DNA of 64,000 nucleotides from an uncultured Blautia sp. (GCA_934364795.1 CAKRMK010000011.1:21349-85348), one strand, 5' to 3'. Shown: positions 8,630 through 18,698, counted from the first letter of the stretch. Notes: a model not told the origin generated them from the sequence alone. A program made the numbers and translations.

Positions 8630-10366
8630 CTAACCGTTTATCGGAAGCCGCAATTCCACCCTGGCCCCATGTTCCTTAGAATTTGAAAAATGAATACTTC
8701 CTTTTCCCTTATAAAACAGATGAATCCTTGCTTTTACATTTGCAATTCCAATTCCCGAAAGTCCGCTCATTGGAATTGATGCAGGATTATTTAACTGTCG
8801 CAGCATTTCTTCCGAAAAGCCTTCCCCAGAATCTTCAATAACAATAGAAAAAAGTTCCGGGTTATCCGAAATACAGACAATTTTTACAGATACATGATTT
8901 TCCTCTGCCTCCGGATCCATTGCGTATTTCATAGAGTTTTCTACGAAGGTCTGGATCATAAGCGGATATACCTGATATTGGTTCATAGAATCCTCTTCCA
9001 GCTCACAGGAAAATCTGATTCGGTTATGATAGCGCAAAACCTGGATTGTCATATAATTCTTTACATGTTCTAATTCCTGCAAAAGAGTAACCGGCTGTTC
9101 TGCCGGGCGTGTCAGATAGCGCATGTAATTAGCCATACACAAATCCAGTTTTTGAATCAGTTCATACTGTTTTCCCTGTGCAAGCATGTAAATAATGTTG
9201 AGGCAGTTCAGGAAAAAGTGAGATTTAATCTGGCTTTGGAGGAACTGCCTTTTGGTCTGCTCCTCCTGAATTTTACGCTCATAATTGTCCAGCTTCAGTG
9301 CGATAATACTTTTTTGCATCTCATTAAAGGTACTGTAAACAGCTTCAAATTCCTCCAGATGGCCTCCAAGCTCGATTTCTGTTTCCAGATTTCCCTCTTT
9401 TACAGTTTCCATATGAGCGGTAAGGTAGTGAAGTGGCTCATATACAAATCGTTTGCCACAGAAAATACAAAGCAGAAAAAGGAACAGATTTGTTATAAAA
9501 GCAATTACAAGAACCGGCCAGATTGCTCCCATTTCTTTCAAAATTTCATCTTCTGGCAAAAGTGCTGCCAGCATGTAATCCTCCTGATTCGTTCTGGTGA
9601 CAACTTTTATATATTTTTTTCCGTCAATTTTAGAAATAGAACCACTGTCTGTTTGCAAAAATGTATCGGAAAAGGAAAGAAGGCTCTGGCTTTCCAGAAT
9701 ATTACCATCAGAATCACACACATAAACTCCGCTTTGAGAATCCGGACTTAAAATTTCAAAATTTTGCAGGATAGATTGGGCACGGATCCAGATTCCATAC
9801 CAGCCATAAATTCCTTTTTCCAGATATAAGAGATATTCTCTTTCATCTATATGCCAGAAGGACCAGTAACCGGAAGCAGTTAAAAGATCTGCACTTTCAA
9901 TCTGCTTTTGCAGCTGTAATTCCTGTTCATAGCTGGTATATTTGGAGCTGACCGCAAAATAAGGCAATATATCTGCAGTGGGACGATAGACAAAAATACC
10001 GTCCAGAATGGTGTTTAAATCCAATATTTTTTTCATATACGACTTCATATGAAGCTTCTGAAAATACTGCTGTTCCAGAGGATTCTCATAAAGACCGGAA
10101 GAAACCAGCGTAGTATCATCAGCCAGGATACGAAGATCCTTCTGTGCAAAATTCATCTGATTTTCTAACTGGTTAGAATAATATTCCAAAAGGCTTTCAC
10201 TGGTTTTTACTGCCTCCTGGGACATGCTGCTTTGGGTAATGCGGACCACAAGAGACATAACAGCTATTTCAGCCAGAAGTATTACAAGAAACAACAGAAT
10301 AAGAAGCTGTTTTAAACTGCGTCTGGCCGGAAAAGAGAAATGTGATTGAGCAAGTGATTTTATCAT
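8630..10366 (-). CDS. YesM-type sensor histidine kinase
   Basis: A 578-residue membrane kinase with helices at about 20-42 and 283-303 enclosing a roughly 240-residue extracellular sensor domain. A HAMP-like linker follows (about 304-356), then the His_kinase box QIKSHFFLNCLN with phospho-acceptor His383, the N box QTFVENSMKYA (472-482) and glycine-rich G boxes (DSGEGF, GLSGIGIANV). This is the YesM/LytS class used for extracellular sugar sensing. Its ATG overlaps the stop of the solute-binding protein gene (ATGA) and its stop is 11 nt from the regulator gene, so the three products are made together. The ligand is unknown. Confidence 0.9.
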   Translation of the reverse strand: MIKSLAQSHFSFPARRSLKQLLILLFLVILLAEIAVMSLVVRITQSSMSQEAVKTSESLLEYYSNQLENQMNFAQKDLRILADDTTLVSSGLYENPLEQQYFQKLHMKSYMKKILDLNTILDGIFVYRPTADILPYFAVSSKYTSYEQELQLQKQIESADLLTASGYWSFWHIDEREYLLYLEKGIYGWYGIWIRAQSILQNFEILSPDSQSGVYVCDSDGNILESQSLLSFSDTFLQTDSGSISKIDGKKYIKVVTRTNQEDYMLAALLPEDEILKEMGAIWPVLVIAFITNLFLFLLCIFCGKRFVYEPLHYLTAHMETVKEGNLETEIELGGHLEEFEAVYSTFNEMQKSIIALKLDNYERKIQEEQTKRQFLQSQIKSHFFLNCLNIIYMLAQGKQYELIQKLDLCMANYMRYLTRPAEQPVTLLQELEHVKNYMTIQVLRYHNRIRFSCELEEDSMNQYQVYPLMIQTFVENSMKYAMDPEAEENHVSVKIVCISDNPELFSIVIEDSGEGFSEEMLRQLNNPASIPMSGLSGIGIANVKARIHLFYKGKGSIHFSNSKEHGARVELRLPING

Positions 10367-11868
10367 TCATCCTCTCCTTTCAGGTATTGGTCAAGCTGTG
10401 ATTGTTTTTCTGAAACAATGGCATCAATTCCTGCCGCTTTTAATTCCTGACGGATGACAGGCAGATATTTGGCAGGTTCCAGTTCACCGTTGATCAGACC
10501 ACTGTAATATTTCTGTGCAATAATACTACATCGGGTAATCTCTGTGGATACCACCGTATCATCAAAAGAAAAACCAATGGCAATAGAACGGATAGAGGAA
10601 TCATTGTAATCTGTGATCTGTTCCCAGAGATTCTCCGGAAGCCCCTCCCAGACAGGCATAAGCATTTCATTTCCATACATCCATCCTAAAAACTGGGAAT
10701 AACGGCTGTTGTCCACGTTAATTCCTTCGGGATAGCCGATAATTTTATGATCAGGATCTTTATATTCATAATGGATTCCTTCTACTCCGTAAGAAAGAAT
10801 CCGGACTACATTTTCATCTGTGTACATACGTTTTAAAAAGCGCATGGTAGTTTCTTTTGACTGGCTTTTGGCAGGGATCTGCCAGAAAAAGCGGTCTGCA
10901 TTAAAGGATGAAATATAATGGTTTCCAATTATAACACAGCCGATTTTGGTACCGGAGCCCCTTGTTTCTTCCCCGTCAAATCCAGGATGATAGTTCGAGA
11001 AACAACCAAATACCTTATGGGTTTTCAGATAATTAATGGCAGATATAGAAGCCCCTGTATCATCCATAATAAGTCCCTTTTTGCGCCAGCTATACATCTT
11101 GTTTACAAATGCATTGAACTCCGGTGTTTCGTATAAATTCACAATCTGCGAGGTCTGTCCATAGTTTCGCAGAACAGCCAGCGGAGCAGAAAAATCATCT
11201 CCAAGATTGTCTATCTTCAACAGGGCACCTACACCTATATAAAGATTAATGGCAACCGGAATGACTGTGGAATCAACTTCTTTTAGCTTTAAAAGTTCCT
11301 TTTCCAGATCATCCAGAGTATGGACATTCTCCATCTGAAGATCATATTTTTCTGCCAGCTGAACGTCATATTCAAAGCAGGGACTGCAGGAATAATCACG
11401 GATAGAAGGAAGTCCATAACGCAGGCCATTGACATATCCTGTATCCAGATAGTCCTTATTTAAAACATCCAAAATTCCTTCCCCTTCTGTTTCCAAAAGT
11501 ACATCCAGCGGTTCCAGAAGATTCTGGGAAACAGCTTTATCCATGGCATTCTTGTCATTAAACAGAAGGTCAACAGGTTCAGCAGACTGAAGATTTCGGA
11601 TATAATCATTTTTCAAAGTGGCTTCATCTGCGATTTTAAACTGAACCTGGTAGTCTTCCACTTTAGAAAGATATTGGTTTAACTCCTGCTCTACCAGATT
11701 GAAATCCTGGCAGTTTTCTGCAGTTCGCTGCAAAATAATATGTATGGTTTCACGCCCTTTCTGATCACCATACCTTTTCGTATAAAAGCCGTATAAACAC
11801 AGGCTGACAAGTAAAATAAATAAAAAAAGAACAGGTAATGAAAATATAAGCTTTCTGTTTTTTGACAT
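10363..11868 (-). CDS. Membrane-anchored sugar-binding sensor protein (DUF3502 type)
   Basis: A 501-residue extracellular solute-binding protein. The start is taken at 11868 because GGGGGAG lies 10 nt upstream; a longer frame to 11946 has no ribosome binding site. The N-terminus has a transmembrane helix (about 8-28) without a usable lipobox, so it is probably an uncleaved anchor. The body is a family 1-like binding fold and the C-terminus (about 370-500) resembles the DUF3502 domain of LipO/YtcQ proteins. No permease or ATPase genes accompany it; it is followed directly by the kinase with an ATGA overlap. The best reading is a ligand receptor for the kinase, as in AraPST-type three-component sugar sensors, rather than a transporter subunit. 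Confidence 0.78.
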   Translation of the reverse strand: MSKNRKLIFSLPVLFLFILLVSLCLYGFYTKRYGDQKGRETIHIILQRTAENCQDFNLVEQELNQYLSKVEDYQVQFKIADEATLKNDYIRNLQSAEPVDLLFNDKNAMDKAVSQNLLEPLDVLLETEGEGILDVLNKDYLDTGYVNGLRYGLPSIRDYSCSPCFEYDVQLAEKYDLQMENVHTLDDLEKELLKLKEVDSTVIPVAINLYIGVGALLKIDNLGDDFSAPLAVLRNYGQTSQIVNLYETPEFNAFVNKMYSWRKKGLIMDDTGASISAINYLKTHKVFGCFSNYHPGFDGEETRGSGTKIGCVIIGNHYISSFNADRFFWQIPAKSQSKETTMRFLKRMYTDENVVRILSYGVEGIHYEYKDPDHKIIGYPEGINVDNSRYSQFLGWMYGNEMLMPVWEGLPENLWEQITDYNDSSIRSIAIGFSFDDTVVSTEITRCSIIAQKYYSGLINGELEPAKYLPVIRQELKAAGIDAIVSEKQSQLDQYLKGEDE

Positions 11869-11898
11869 TGTTGTAAATCTCCCCCAAGAATACCCTGT

Positions 11899-11995
11899 CA
11901 TACAAGTATGTAAGAGAATTGCGGAAGCTGTCTGACAGCGAAGCAATTCGCAGATATGAAGTCAGGGGCAAAATACATTTTGCCCCTGACTTCAT
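11899..11995. repeat. Three adjacent hairpins between rsmG and the sensor cassette
   Basis: From left to right: CATAC/GTATG (about 11899-11911); a nested stem at 11916-11949 with outer arms GAATTGC/GCAATTC and inner arms GCTGTC/GACAGC; and a perfect 18-bp inverted repeat at 11956-11995 with a 4-nt loop whose core is TCAGGGGCAAAA. The last is 10 nt beyond the rsmG stop and may terminate rsmG transcription although it lacks a T tail. Its core resembles the dispersed repeat family seen at 16228, 32241, 37921 and 57384. Confidence 0.7.
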
Positions 11996-12005
11996 AGAGA
12001 TACGC

Positions 12006-12740
12006 TTACATAAGCGGTTCCTTCGACGGCAATCCAGCCTTTCTCGGATACTTCTTTGCTGTTGTTTTTACCTTCTTTATTACTACAAAAGAGCGGTCCA
12101 TATCCGTTCCCATAAGTGGGAATTTCACTACATCCAGAACCTTTCCGCCCAGAATTTTTACAGCATTTTCTGCCTGGGCCAGTTCCTCATCAATCTTTCC
12201 GGACTTATAAGAAATAAAACTTCCACCTTCTTTTACAAATGGAATGCAGTACTCTGAAAGGGTGCTTAAATTGGCTACTGCCCTTGATACACAGAAGTCA
12301 TATTTCTCTCTGTGTTCCTTTTGTTTTGCGTAATCTTCTGCTCTTCCATGGACTGCTGTAACGTCTTTTAAGCCTAACTTTTCGATCACTTCATTGAGGA
12401 AATTCACTCTCTTATTCAGGGAATCCAGAAGTGTGATTTTCAATTCAGGAAAAGCAATTTTCAGCGGAATTCCAGGAAATCCGGCGCCTGTTCCTATGTC
12501 AATTGCAGCTTCCCCCTCAAGCTTTTTCTGGTCAAAATTTCCTACCTTTACAATGGAAAGGCTGTCTAAAAAATGCTTTAAAATTACTTCATCATAGTCT
12601 GTGATTGCAGTAAGATTCATCACTTTATTTTTCTCTACAAGATATTCATAATATGTGATAAACTGCTTTTTTTGCTCGTCAGAAAGGGTGATGGAAAGCT
12701 CCTCAAGTCCTTTCTCAAAAAAGGTCAGATCATATGCCAT
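12006..12740 (-). CDS. rsmG: 16S rRNA (guanine-527-N7)-methyltransferase RsmG
   Basis: A 244-residue SAM-dependent methyltransferase that modifies G527 of 16S rRNA in the cytoplasm. The family signature is clear: 'LTAITDYDEVILKHFLDSL' (about 43-61) followed by the SAM-binding loop DIGTGAGFPGIP (about 81-92) and the SRAVANL motif. It is the last gene of the mnmE-mnmG-rsmG run that leads away from the origin, the classic gid order. Length is normal for the family. Loss of RsmG gives low-level streptomycin resistance in other bacteria. Confidence 0.97.
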   Translation of the reverse strand: MAYDLTFFEKGLEELSITLSDEQKKQFITYYEYLVEKNKVMNLTAITDYDEVILKHFLDSLSIVKVGNFDQKKLEGEAAIDIGTGAGFPGIPLKIAFPELKITLLDSLNKRVNFLNEVIEKLGLKDVTAVHGRAEDYAKQKEHREKYDFCVSRAVANLSTLSEYCIPFVKEGGSFISYKSGKIDEELAQAENAVKILGGKVLDVVKFPLMGTDMDRSFVVIKKVKTTAKKYPRKAGLPSKEPLM

Positions 12741-12877
12741 GTATTGTTGTTCTCCTATCCTTATTTTCTTTACTTATTTTTCCATAAGTTCAAGCGCTGA
12801 TATGATCACGCCCTCACTTCAAAATAGATCCAGCTGCAAATAACTTCAGTAAGTTCAAAGGCAACCAGACTCACATA

Positions 12878-14800
12878 TCAAATCGTGGTTTCTGCGTTGT
12901 CAGGCGTGTGCTGCACATGATTGGCATGTCCATACTGTTCCATATACACCAGTAAAACAGAAATATCTGCCGGGGAAACGCCGGAGATTCTGGATGCCTG
13001 TCCAATTGATACCGGGCGGTATAATTCCAGTTTCTGCCGTGCCTCAATACGAAGGCTTTTTACTTTTTCATAGTCCAAATCTTCCGGAATTTTCTTTGCT
13101 TCCAGCTTCTTAAACTGTTCTACCTGCTTCATCTGACGGCGAATATATCCGTCATATTTGATATTTATATTTACCTGCTCCTGCACATCCCATGGAAGCT
13201 CAGGGCGGTTTTTGTCGATTGAATCTACGTCCTCATAGGAAAGTTCCGGGCGGCGGATCAGCTCTGCAAGGCTGATTCCGGATTTCAAAGGTGTACTTCC
13301 CTTGCTTTCCAGAAGAGACTGTACTGCCTCTGTCATGCCCACATTTGTGTTCTCCACACGCTGGATTTCTTCTTTGATCAGACGCTCTTTTTCCACTACT
13401 TTTGCATAAGTTTCATCGTCTACAAGACCTACCTGCCAGCCTTTTTTACGCAGTCTTAAATCTGCATTATCCTGACGCAAAAGCAGGCGGTATTCTGCAC
13501 GGCTTGTCATCATTCTGTAGGGTTCATGGTTTTCTTTTGTTACCAGATCATCAATCAAAACACCGATATAAGCTTCAGAACGATCCAGAATCAGCTGCTC
13601 TTTTCCCAGCACTTCCATTGCTGCGTTGATACCTGCAACAAGCCCCTGGGCTGCTGCCTCTTCGTATCCTGAACTTCCATTGAACTGGCCGCCACTGAAA
13701 AGGCCTTTGATCTTCTTAAATTCCAGAGTTGGGTAAAGCTGTCTCGGGTTAATACAGTCGTACTCAATGGCGTACGCATTTTTTACAATTTTGGCATGCT
13801 CCAGACCTGGTACACTGTGATACATAGCCTCCTGAACATCTTCCGGCAGGGAGCTTGACATACCACCGATATACATCTCATTTGTATACAGGCCTTCCGG
13901 TTCAATAAATACCTGATGTCTTTTTTTATCTGCAAAACGGACTACTTTATCCTCAATGGACGGACAGTAACGTGGGCCGGTTCCTTCTATCATTCCGGAA
14001 TACAATGGAGAACGATCCAGGTTCTCTCGGATAATCTCATGAGTCGTCTCATTTGTGTAGGTAAGCCAGCAGGATTTCTGCTCTATCTGCACATCCTCCG
14101 GATTCGTAGAAAAGGAAAATGGCACTACTCTTTCATCACCAAACTGCTCTTCCATCTTACTGTAATCAATGGTATTTCCTGCAATTCTGGCCGGTGTTCC
14201 TGTCTTAAAACGGAACATTTCAATGCCAAGCTCCTTCAGGGAATCTGTAAGATAATTAGCTGCCTGAAGTCCGTTTGGACCTGTATAATTGCTTACATCA
14301 CCATAAATACATCTTGCCTTTAAGTAGGTTCCTGTACACAAAACAACAGCCTTACAATGGTAAATTGCCCCTGAATAAGTCTTTACTCCTGTGATTTTTC
14401 CATCCTCAACAAGAAGCTTTGTTACCTCTCCCTGACGAATGGTAAGGTTCTCCTGATTCTCCAGCGTTTTTCTCATTTCATTGCTGTATGCCTGTTTGTC
14501 TGCCTGTGCACGAAGAGAGTGGACAGCCGGACCTTTGGAACAGTTCAGCATCTTTGACTGGATAAAAGTCTTGTCAATATTTTTACCCATTTCTCCACCC
14601 AACGCGTCCAGTTCACGTACCAGATGTCCCTTGGAGCTTCCTCCTACATTTGGGTTACAGGGCATAAGTGCAATACTCTCTGCACTTACGGTAAACATAA
14701 TGGTATTCAGTCCCAGTCTGGCTCCGGCAAGGGCTGCCTCGCAGCCTGCATGACCGGCTCCAACCACTACAATGTCATAATTTTCTTCTAATGTTTTCAT
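12878..14800 (-). CDS. mnmG: tRNA uridine-5-carboxymethylaminomethyl enzyme MnmG
   Basis: A 640-residue FAD enzyme that, with MnmE, installs carboxymethylaminomethyl groups on wobble uridine 34 of several tRNAs. The N-terminal dinucleotide fold reads [12 protein letters not shown]; '[17 protein letters not shown]', [13 protein letters not shown] and the C-terminal helical domain are all present. The start is placed at 14800 because AGGAG is 7 nt upstream; the in-frame ATG at 14815 sits upstream of that site. It lies 25 nt downstream of mnmE and 137 bp upstream of rsmG. Confidence 0.97.
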   Translation of the reverse strand: MKTLEENYDIVVVGAGHAGCEAALAGARLGLNTIMFTVSAESIALMPCNPNVGGSSKGHLVRELDALGGEMGKNIDKTFIQSKMLNCSKGPAVHSLRAQADKQAYSNEMRKTLENQENLTIRQGEVTKLLVEDGKITGVKTYSGAIYHCKAVVLCTGTYLKARCIYGDVSNYTGPNGLQAANYLTDSLKELGIEMFRFKTGTPARIAGNTIDYSKMEEQFGDERVVPFSFSTNPEDVQIEQKSCWLTYTNETTHEIIRENLDRSPLYSGMIEGTGPRYCPSIEDKVVRFADKKRHQVFIEPEGLYTNEMYIGGMSSSLPEDVQEAMYHSVPGLEHAKIVKNAYAIEYDCINPRQLYPTLEFKKIKGLFSGGQFNGSSGYEEAAAQGLVAGINAAMEVLGKEQLILDRSEAYIGVLIDDLVTKENHEPYRMMTSRAEYRLLLRQDNADLRLRKKGWQVGLVDDETYAKVVEKERLIKEEIQRVENTNVGMTEAVQSLLESKGSTPLKSGISLAELIRRPELSYEDVDSIDKNRPELPWDVQEQVNINIKYDGYIRRQMKQVEQFKKLEAKKIPEDLDYEKVKSLRIEARQKLELYRPVSIGQASRISGVSPADISVLLVYMEQYGHANHVQHTPDNAETTI

Positions 14801-14825
14801 GAAACTTCTCCTCATTTAATCTGAA

Positions 14826-16199
14826 TCACTTTCCCATACAAAACTTACTGAAGATCTCATTAACCAGATCTTCCCCGACCTCTTCTCCTGTAATCTTTCC
14901 AAGACTTCCATATGCAGCCATCAGGTCAATGGAAAAGAAATCTTCCGGCATTTGATCTTCTATGCTTCTTTTTACCATGAAAAGGCTTTCTGCTGCCTCT
15001 TCCAGTGCTTCTTTGTGGCGGGCATTTGTAATATAAACCTCATCGTTAAAGGATATTTTTCCGCTGAAAAACATGCTCCTGATAGTGTCTGCAAGCTGTG
15101 TAATACCTGTTTCCTCTTTCGCAGAGATGGGGATTACAGGATGTGAAAGTTTTCCTTCCAGTTCCTCTATACTTACCGCCGGAGCAAGGTCCGTTTTATT
15201 GTACAGTACAATTGCTTTTCTGCCTTTCAGCATCTCTATGATTTCTTCGTCATTTTCATCAAGGACTGTAGAACTGTCCACCACGTAAAGGATCAGATCT
15301 GCTCCTTTTGCCACTTCCCTGGCACGGGTTACACCAATTTTTTCCACCACATCCTGGGTTTCACGGATTCCTGCTGTATCCACGATCTTCAGGGTAATTC
15401 CATGAAGTGTAATGTATTCTTCCAGAATATCTCTGGTAGTACCCTCAATATCCGTTACAATAGCTTTATTTTCCCCTACCAGAAGGTTTAAAAGGGAAGA
15501 CTTACCTGCGTTTGGCTTGCCTACAATAACGGTTTCTATCCCCTCACGGATGATCTTGCCATCAGCCGAAGTTTTCAACAGTTCATCAATGGATTCCTGC
15601 TCTTTTTCCACAATTCCAAGTAACTTCTGTGGATATCCATCCAGACTGATGTGCTCCGGATCATCCAGGGCAGATTCAATAAATGCAATCTCATAGATCA
15701 GGTCACTGCGGATTTCTTTAATTGTTTTCTGCACGGAGCCTTTTAACTGGCTCATGGAACTTTTCAGGGCATATTCATTTTTCGCCTGAATCACGTCCAT
15801 AACCGCCTCTGCCTGGGAAAGATCCAAGCGGCCATTGAGAAACGCTCTCTTGGTAAATTCTCCCGGGCCTGCAATTTTGGCACCGTTTTTCAGAACGGTT
15901 TCCAGAACCCGGTTCATGGCATACACACCGCCGTGGCAGTCAATTTCTACGGTATCTTCTCCTGTGAATGTTTTGGGCGCCCGCATAACCATCACCAGGA
16001 CTTCATCCACAGTTTCTTCCCCATCATAAATATAACCATAATGAATGGTATGTGTAGGTACTTCTTTAATTTTCTTTTTACCACCTTTGGAGCGGTAGAT
16101 CCGTGATATAATGTCCATGGCTTCCGGCCCGCTGATCCTTATGATCCCGATTCCCGAAGCACTCACAGCAGTAGATATCGCTGCTATTGTCGTATTCAT
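14826..16199 (-). CDS. mnmE: tRNA modification GTPase MnmE
   Basis: A 457-residue GTPase that works with MnmG on tRNA wobble uridine. It shows the N-terminal folate-binding domain (about 1-118), a helical domain, and the inserted G domain with G1 GKPNAGKSS, G2 'DIEGTTRDI', G3 DTAG and G4 NKTD, and ends in the invariant-type tail FCMGK whose Cys is catalytic. GGAGG lies 7 nt before the ATG. It is separated from khpB by a strong terminator-like hairpin, and a minus-strand TATAAT at 16308-16313 may give it its own promoter. Confidence 0.97.
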   Translation of the reverse strand: MNTTIAAISTAVSASGIGIIRISGPEAMDIISRIYRSKGGKKKIKEVPTHTIHYGYIYDGEETVDEVLVMVMRAPKTFTGEDTVEIDCHGGVYAMNRVLETVLKNGAKIAGPGEFTKRAFLNGRLDLSQAEAVMDVIQAKNEYALKSSMSQLKGSVQKTIKEIRSDLIYEIAFIESALDDPEHISLDGYPQKLLGIVEKEQESIDELLKTSADGKIIREGIETVIVGKPNAGKSSLLNLLVGENKAIVTDIEGTTRDILEEYITLHGITLKIVDTAGIRETQDVVEKIGVTRAREVAKGADLILYVVDSSTVLDENDEEIIEMLKGRKAIVLYNKTDLAPAVSIEELEGKLSHPVIPISAKEETGITQLADTIRSMFFSGKISFNDEVYITNARHKEALEEAAESLFMVKRSIEDQMPEDFFSIDLMAAYGSLGKITGEEVGEDLVNEIFSKFCMGK

Positions 16200-16227
16200 G
16201 TAAATTCCTCCATATCGTTAATCCAAT

Positions 16228-16306
16228 GATACCAGTGTCAAAAGGTCAAAAAGCCGTTCGGGCTTGCACGATAAGGCGTTTGAACTTGGGACCCTGATAT
16301 CATCAT
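16228..16306. repeat. Dispersed palindromic repeat, family A copy
   Basis: The ends are GATACCAG and CCCTGATATCATCAT, with internal AAAAGG-type segments. Read on the minus strand it begins ATGATGATATCAGGG, the same 5' end as the copy at 32241 and close to the one at 37921. It lies in the mnmE leader. Confidence 0.5.
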
Positions 16307-16314
16307 TATTATAC

Positions 16315-16389
16315 AAAAAAAATTATCCCAGGAAAAGACATCAAAACAAAGCATTTCGCTTTTGTTCTTCCATCTTTCACCTGGAATAA
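16315..16389 (-). terminator. Long hairpin terminator after khpB
   Basis: Arms TTATcCCAGG and CCTGGaATAA enclose AAAGA/TCTTT and an inner AACAAAGC/GCTTTTGTT stem, making a stem-loop of about 67 nt. On the minus strand it is followed by eight T residues. It sits just after the khpB stop at 16400. A shorter T run on the other side could make it bidirectional. Confidence 0.75.
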
Positions 16390-16399
16390 CTTTTTTATC

Positions 16400-17380
16400 T
16401 TACCATCTCTTTAATTTTACTACAACGTGGCGATATGGCTCTTCACCTTCGCTGACAGTTTCCACATACTTGTTGCCCTGAAGTGCAGAGTGGATAATTC
16501 TTCTCTCATACGGATTCATCGGCTCAAGTACAACTGGTTTTCTTGTCTTTTTCACTTTGAAAGCAATTCCTCTTGCGAGATTTTCCAGAGTCTCTTTACG
16601 ACGTCTGCGGTAATCCTCTGTATCAAGTTTTACCCTGATATAATTGGATTTGCCTTTGTTTACTACAAGGCTTGTAAGGTACTGAAGAGAATCAAGGGTC
16701 TGTCCTCTCTTACCGATGAGGATTCCCATATCTTCTCCTTCAAATGCAACCTCAAGACAACCGTCATTTGTGTTGTATTTGGAAGTAATTTCTACCTCGC
16801 CAAGATTCATGGATGCAAACACATCACGAAGGAAAACGATTGCTCTGTCCTCAACGTCTTTGATCTCTGCCGGATCAGTGATGATCTCAACAGGTTTGGA
16901 CTGCTTTGGCTTTTCTTCTCTTGGCTCTTTTGGCATTTTTTCTTTTGCCGGTTTTTCTTTCACCGGACGCTCTTTAAAAGATTTCTCTTTTACAGGACGC
17001 TGTTTTTCTTTGAATTCTTTTTCCTTAGGACTCTTTGGCTCTTTTGCTTCCTTTACAGGAGCTTTTTCCTTAACAGGCTCGCTTTTTGCAGCTGGTCTTT
17101 CAGGCTTTGCAAAAGATCTGGCAGGTTTTCTGCTCTGCTCTTCTTTGATCGCATCTACCTTAACAGTATCTACGATTTCCTTTAATTCGTCCTCTTCAGA
17201 AACAATATTGATCTTGCGTGCTTTGATGATTGCCGGTTTGCTTCCGATACCAAAAAATCCGGAACTACCTTCAGAAACCACTTCAATATCCAGCTGATCA
17301 CTGGAGACACCTAATTCGATGCACGCCTTGGTGATTGCTTCATTTTTCGTTTTTGCTGAAAACTGGATAAACTCCTCCAT
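16400..17380 (-). CDS. khpB: RNA-binding protein KhpB (Jag)
   Basis: A 326-residue cytoplasmic RNA-binding protein. Domains in order: Jag_N (about 1-50, 'SAKTKNEAITKACIELGV'), a Lys/Glu/Pro-rich repetitive linker (about 75-165), a KH domain with the loop IGKRGQ (about 222-227), and an R3H-type end with 'RRRRKETLENLARGIA'. The linker is much longer than in Bacillus relatives and consists of imperfect KEK/PVKEK repeats. In other Firmicutes KhpB works with KhpA in cell elongation and division control by binding RNA. It follows yidC by 28 nt, the usual order; GGAGGG precedes the start by 8 nt. Confidence 0.93.
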   Translation of the reverse strand: MEEFIQFSAKTKNEAITKACIELGVSSDQLDIEVVSEGSSGFFGIGSKPAIIKARKINIVSEEDELKEIVDTVKVDAIKEEQSRKPARSFAKPERPAAKSEPVKEKAPVKEAKEPKSPKEKEFKEKQRPVKEKSFKERPVKEKPAKEKMPKEPREEKPKQSKPVEIITDPAEIKDVEDRAIVFLRDVFASMNLGEVEITSKYNTNDGCLEVAFEGEDMGILIGKRGQTLDSLQYLTSLVVNKGKSNYIRVKLDTEDYRRRRKETLENLARGIAFKVKKTRKPVVLEPMNPYERRIIHSALQGNKYVETVSEGEEPYRHVVVKLKRW

Positions 17381-17408
17381 CTATGAAACCCTCCGTTCCC
17401 GACAACAA

Positions 17409-18698
17409 TTACTTCTTCTTGTTTCTCTCGTCAAAATCCCTGACCATATTTGCTTTTGCTGTAATACTTCCAGGTTTTGCATCCTTTGCTTTCTGGTAGG
17501 ATTCCTCTACTTTTCTGTTTCTTTCAGCAGCATCTGTGTTGCTGGAACCTTTATCAATCTTGGTATTGATATTCTTGGTAGACTGATTTGCCTGATTGGT
17601 GATCTTCTGTGGCGGAAGTCCCTCTTTTGCACGCTGCTTCTCGATCTTTTTCATGTTTTCATTTACCAGATCGTTGATGTCCATCTTGTCCAGCTGACGG
17701 TTGATCATCAGCTGCTGGACACTTCTTACAACAGCACTTGCGATCCAGTAAATACCAAGACCTACCGGGAATGTGAAACAGAATACAGCTGACATAAGAG
17801 GCATAACTGTATTCATCGTCTTCATGGAAGCCTGCATAGTATCATTTCCATCACCGGAAGCTGCAGCCTGCGGCATCAGTTTGTAGCTCATTACCTGAGT
17901 AAGCCATGCAAGTATCGGAATCAGAATTGCAGCGATTGCCAGAGCAATGGATGCCCCCTGAAAAGCAGCCTTGATATAATTCAGAGGCTGATCTGCAATG
18001 TTCAGGCCAAAGAAGTTCTGCATTTTGGAGATTTCAGCAGATGTGGTATTGATGGTATCTGCAAATCCCTTAAACTGATCCATAGATGCAAGGTCTTTCC
18101 ACTGGGACGGGGACAATGCGTAAAGGAAATCAATTACAGAATTGCTGGTAGCTTTTCCATTATCTAATGCAAGCTGTACACGGGTCATCTTATTATCTGT
18201 GATAAAGTTCTGGATCAGATCTGTATATCCGCTTACGCTTGTGATCTGGTCAACAAGACCTGTAAATACATTCTTTACACTTCCAACATAGCCGGGAATC
18301 TTGTAAATAACCTGCCATAATGCCATCAGGACAGGAAACTGAATCAATAGCTGTACACAGCTTCCGGTAGGTGAAACGCCGTATTTCTGGTACACAAGCT
18401 GAGTCTCTTCCTGCATCTTCTGCACGGAAGCCTGGTCTTTTTTGTCCTTGTACTTCTTCTGGATCTTCTGAAGTTCCGGCTGCATAACACTGCTCAGCTT
18501 GGAAAACTTCTGCTGCTTGATCTGCAGCGGTGTCATAAGAGCATAGATGATAATACTGAAGATAATAATGCAAAGACCCAGGTTCTGAATTCCTACTAAA
18601 TCCAGGACTCTGTAGATTCCATCCATGATCCAGCCCATAACAGAAGCCAGCTGGCCAATGATCGGCGCACTGCTCTTCGTTAATAAAATCATATCCAA
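17409..18698 (-). CDS. yidC: Membrane protein insertase YidC (Oxa1 family)
   Basis: A 429-residue insertase that integrates and folds inner-membrane proteins, alone or with SecYEG. It has the conserved Oxa1 core ('MTPLQIKQQKFSKLSSVM', 'GVSPTGSCVQLLIQFPV', and 'PLMSAVFCFTFPVGLGIYW') with about five helices, and a basic C-terminal tail of about 80 residues. A large extracytoplasmic insertion (about 125-215) is longer than in Bacillus SpoIIIJ, and there is no lipobox. The start is TTG at 18698, with AGGAGG 8 nt upstream; the next ATG is 14 nt away from it. Confidence 0.95.
   Translation of the reverse strand: MDMILLTKSSAPIIGQLASVMGWIMDGIYRVLDLVGIQNLGLCIIIFSIIIYALMTPLQIKQQKFSKLSSVMQPELQKIQKKYKDKKDQASVQKMQEETQLVYQKYGVSPTGSCVQLLIQFPVLMALWQVIYKIPGYVGSVKNVFTGLVDQITSVSGYTDLIQNFITDNKMTRVQLALDNGKATSNSVIDFLYALSPSQWKDLASMDQFKGFADTINTTSAEISKMQNFFGLNIADQPLNYIKAAFQGASIALAIAAILIPILAWLTQVMSYKLMPQAAASGDGNDTMQASMKTMNTVMPLMSAVFCFTFPVGLGIYWIASAVVRSVQQLMINRQLDKMDINDLVNENMKKIEKQRAKEGLPPQKITNQANQSTKNINTKIDKGSSNTDAAERNRKVEESYQKAKDAKPGSITAKANMVRDFDERNKKK

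Noticed and set aside
16427..17185. 252-codon Phe/Leu-rich frame opposite khpB
   Set aside because: It is the mirror of the Lys/Glu-rich khpB linker (AAG/GAA codons read as CTT/TTC) and not a membrane protein gene.
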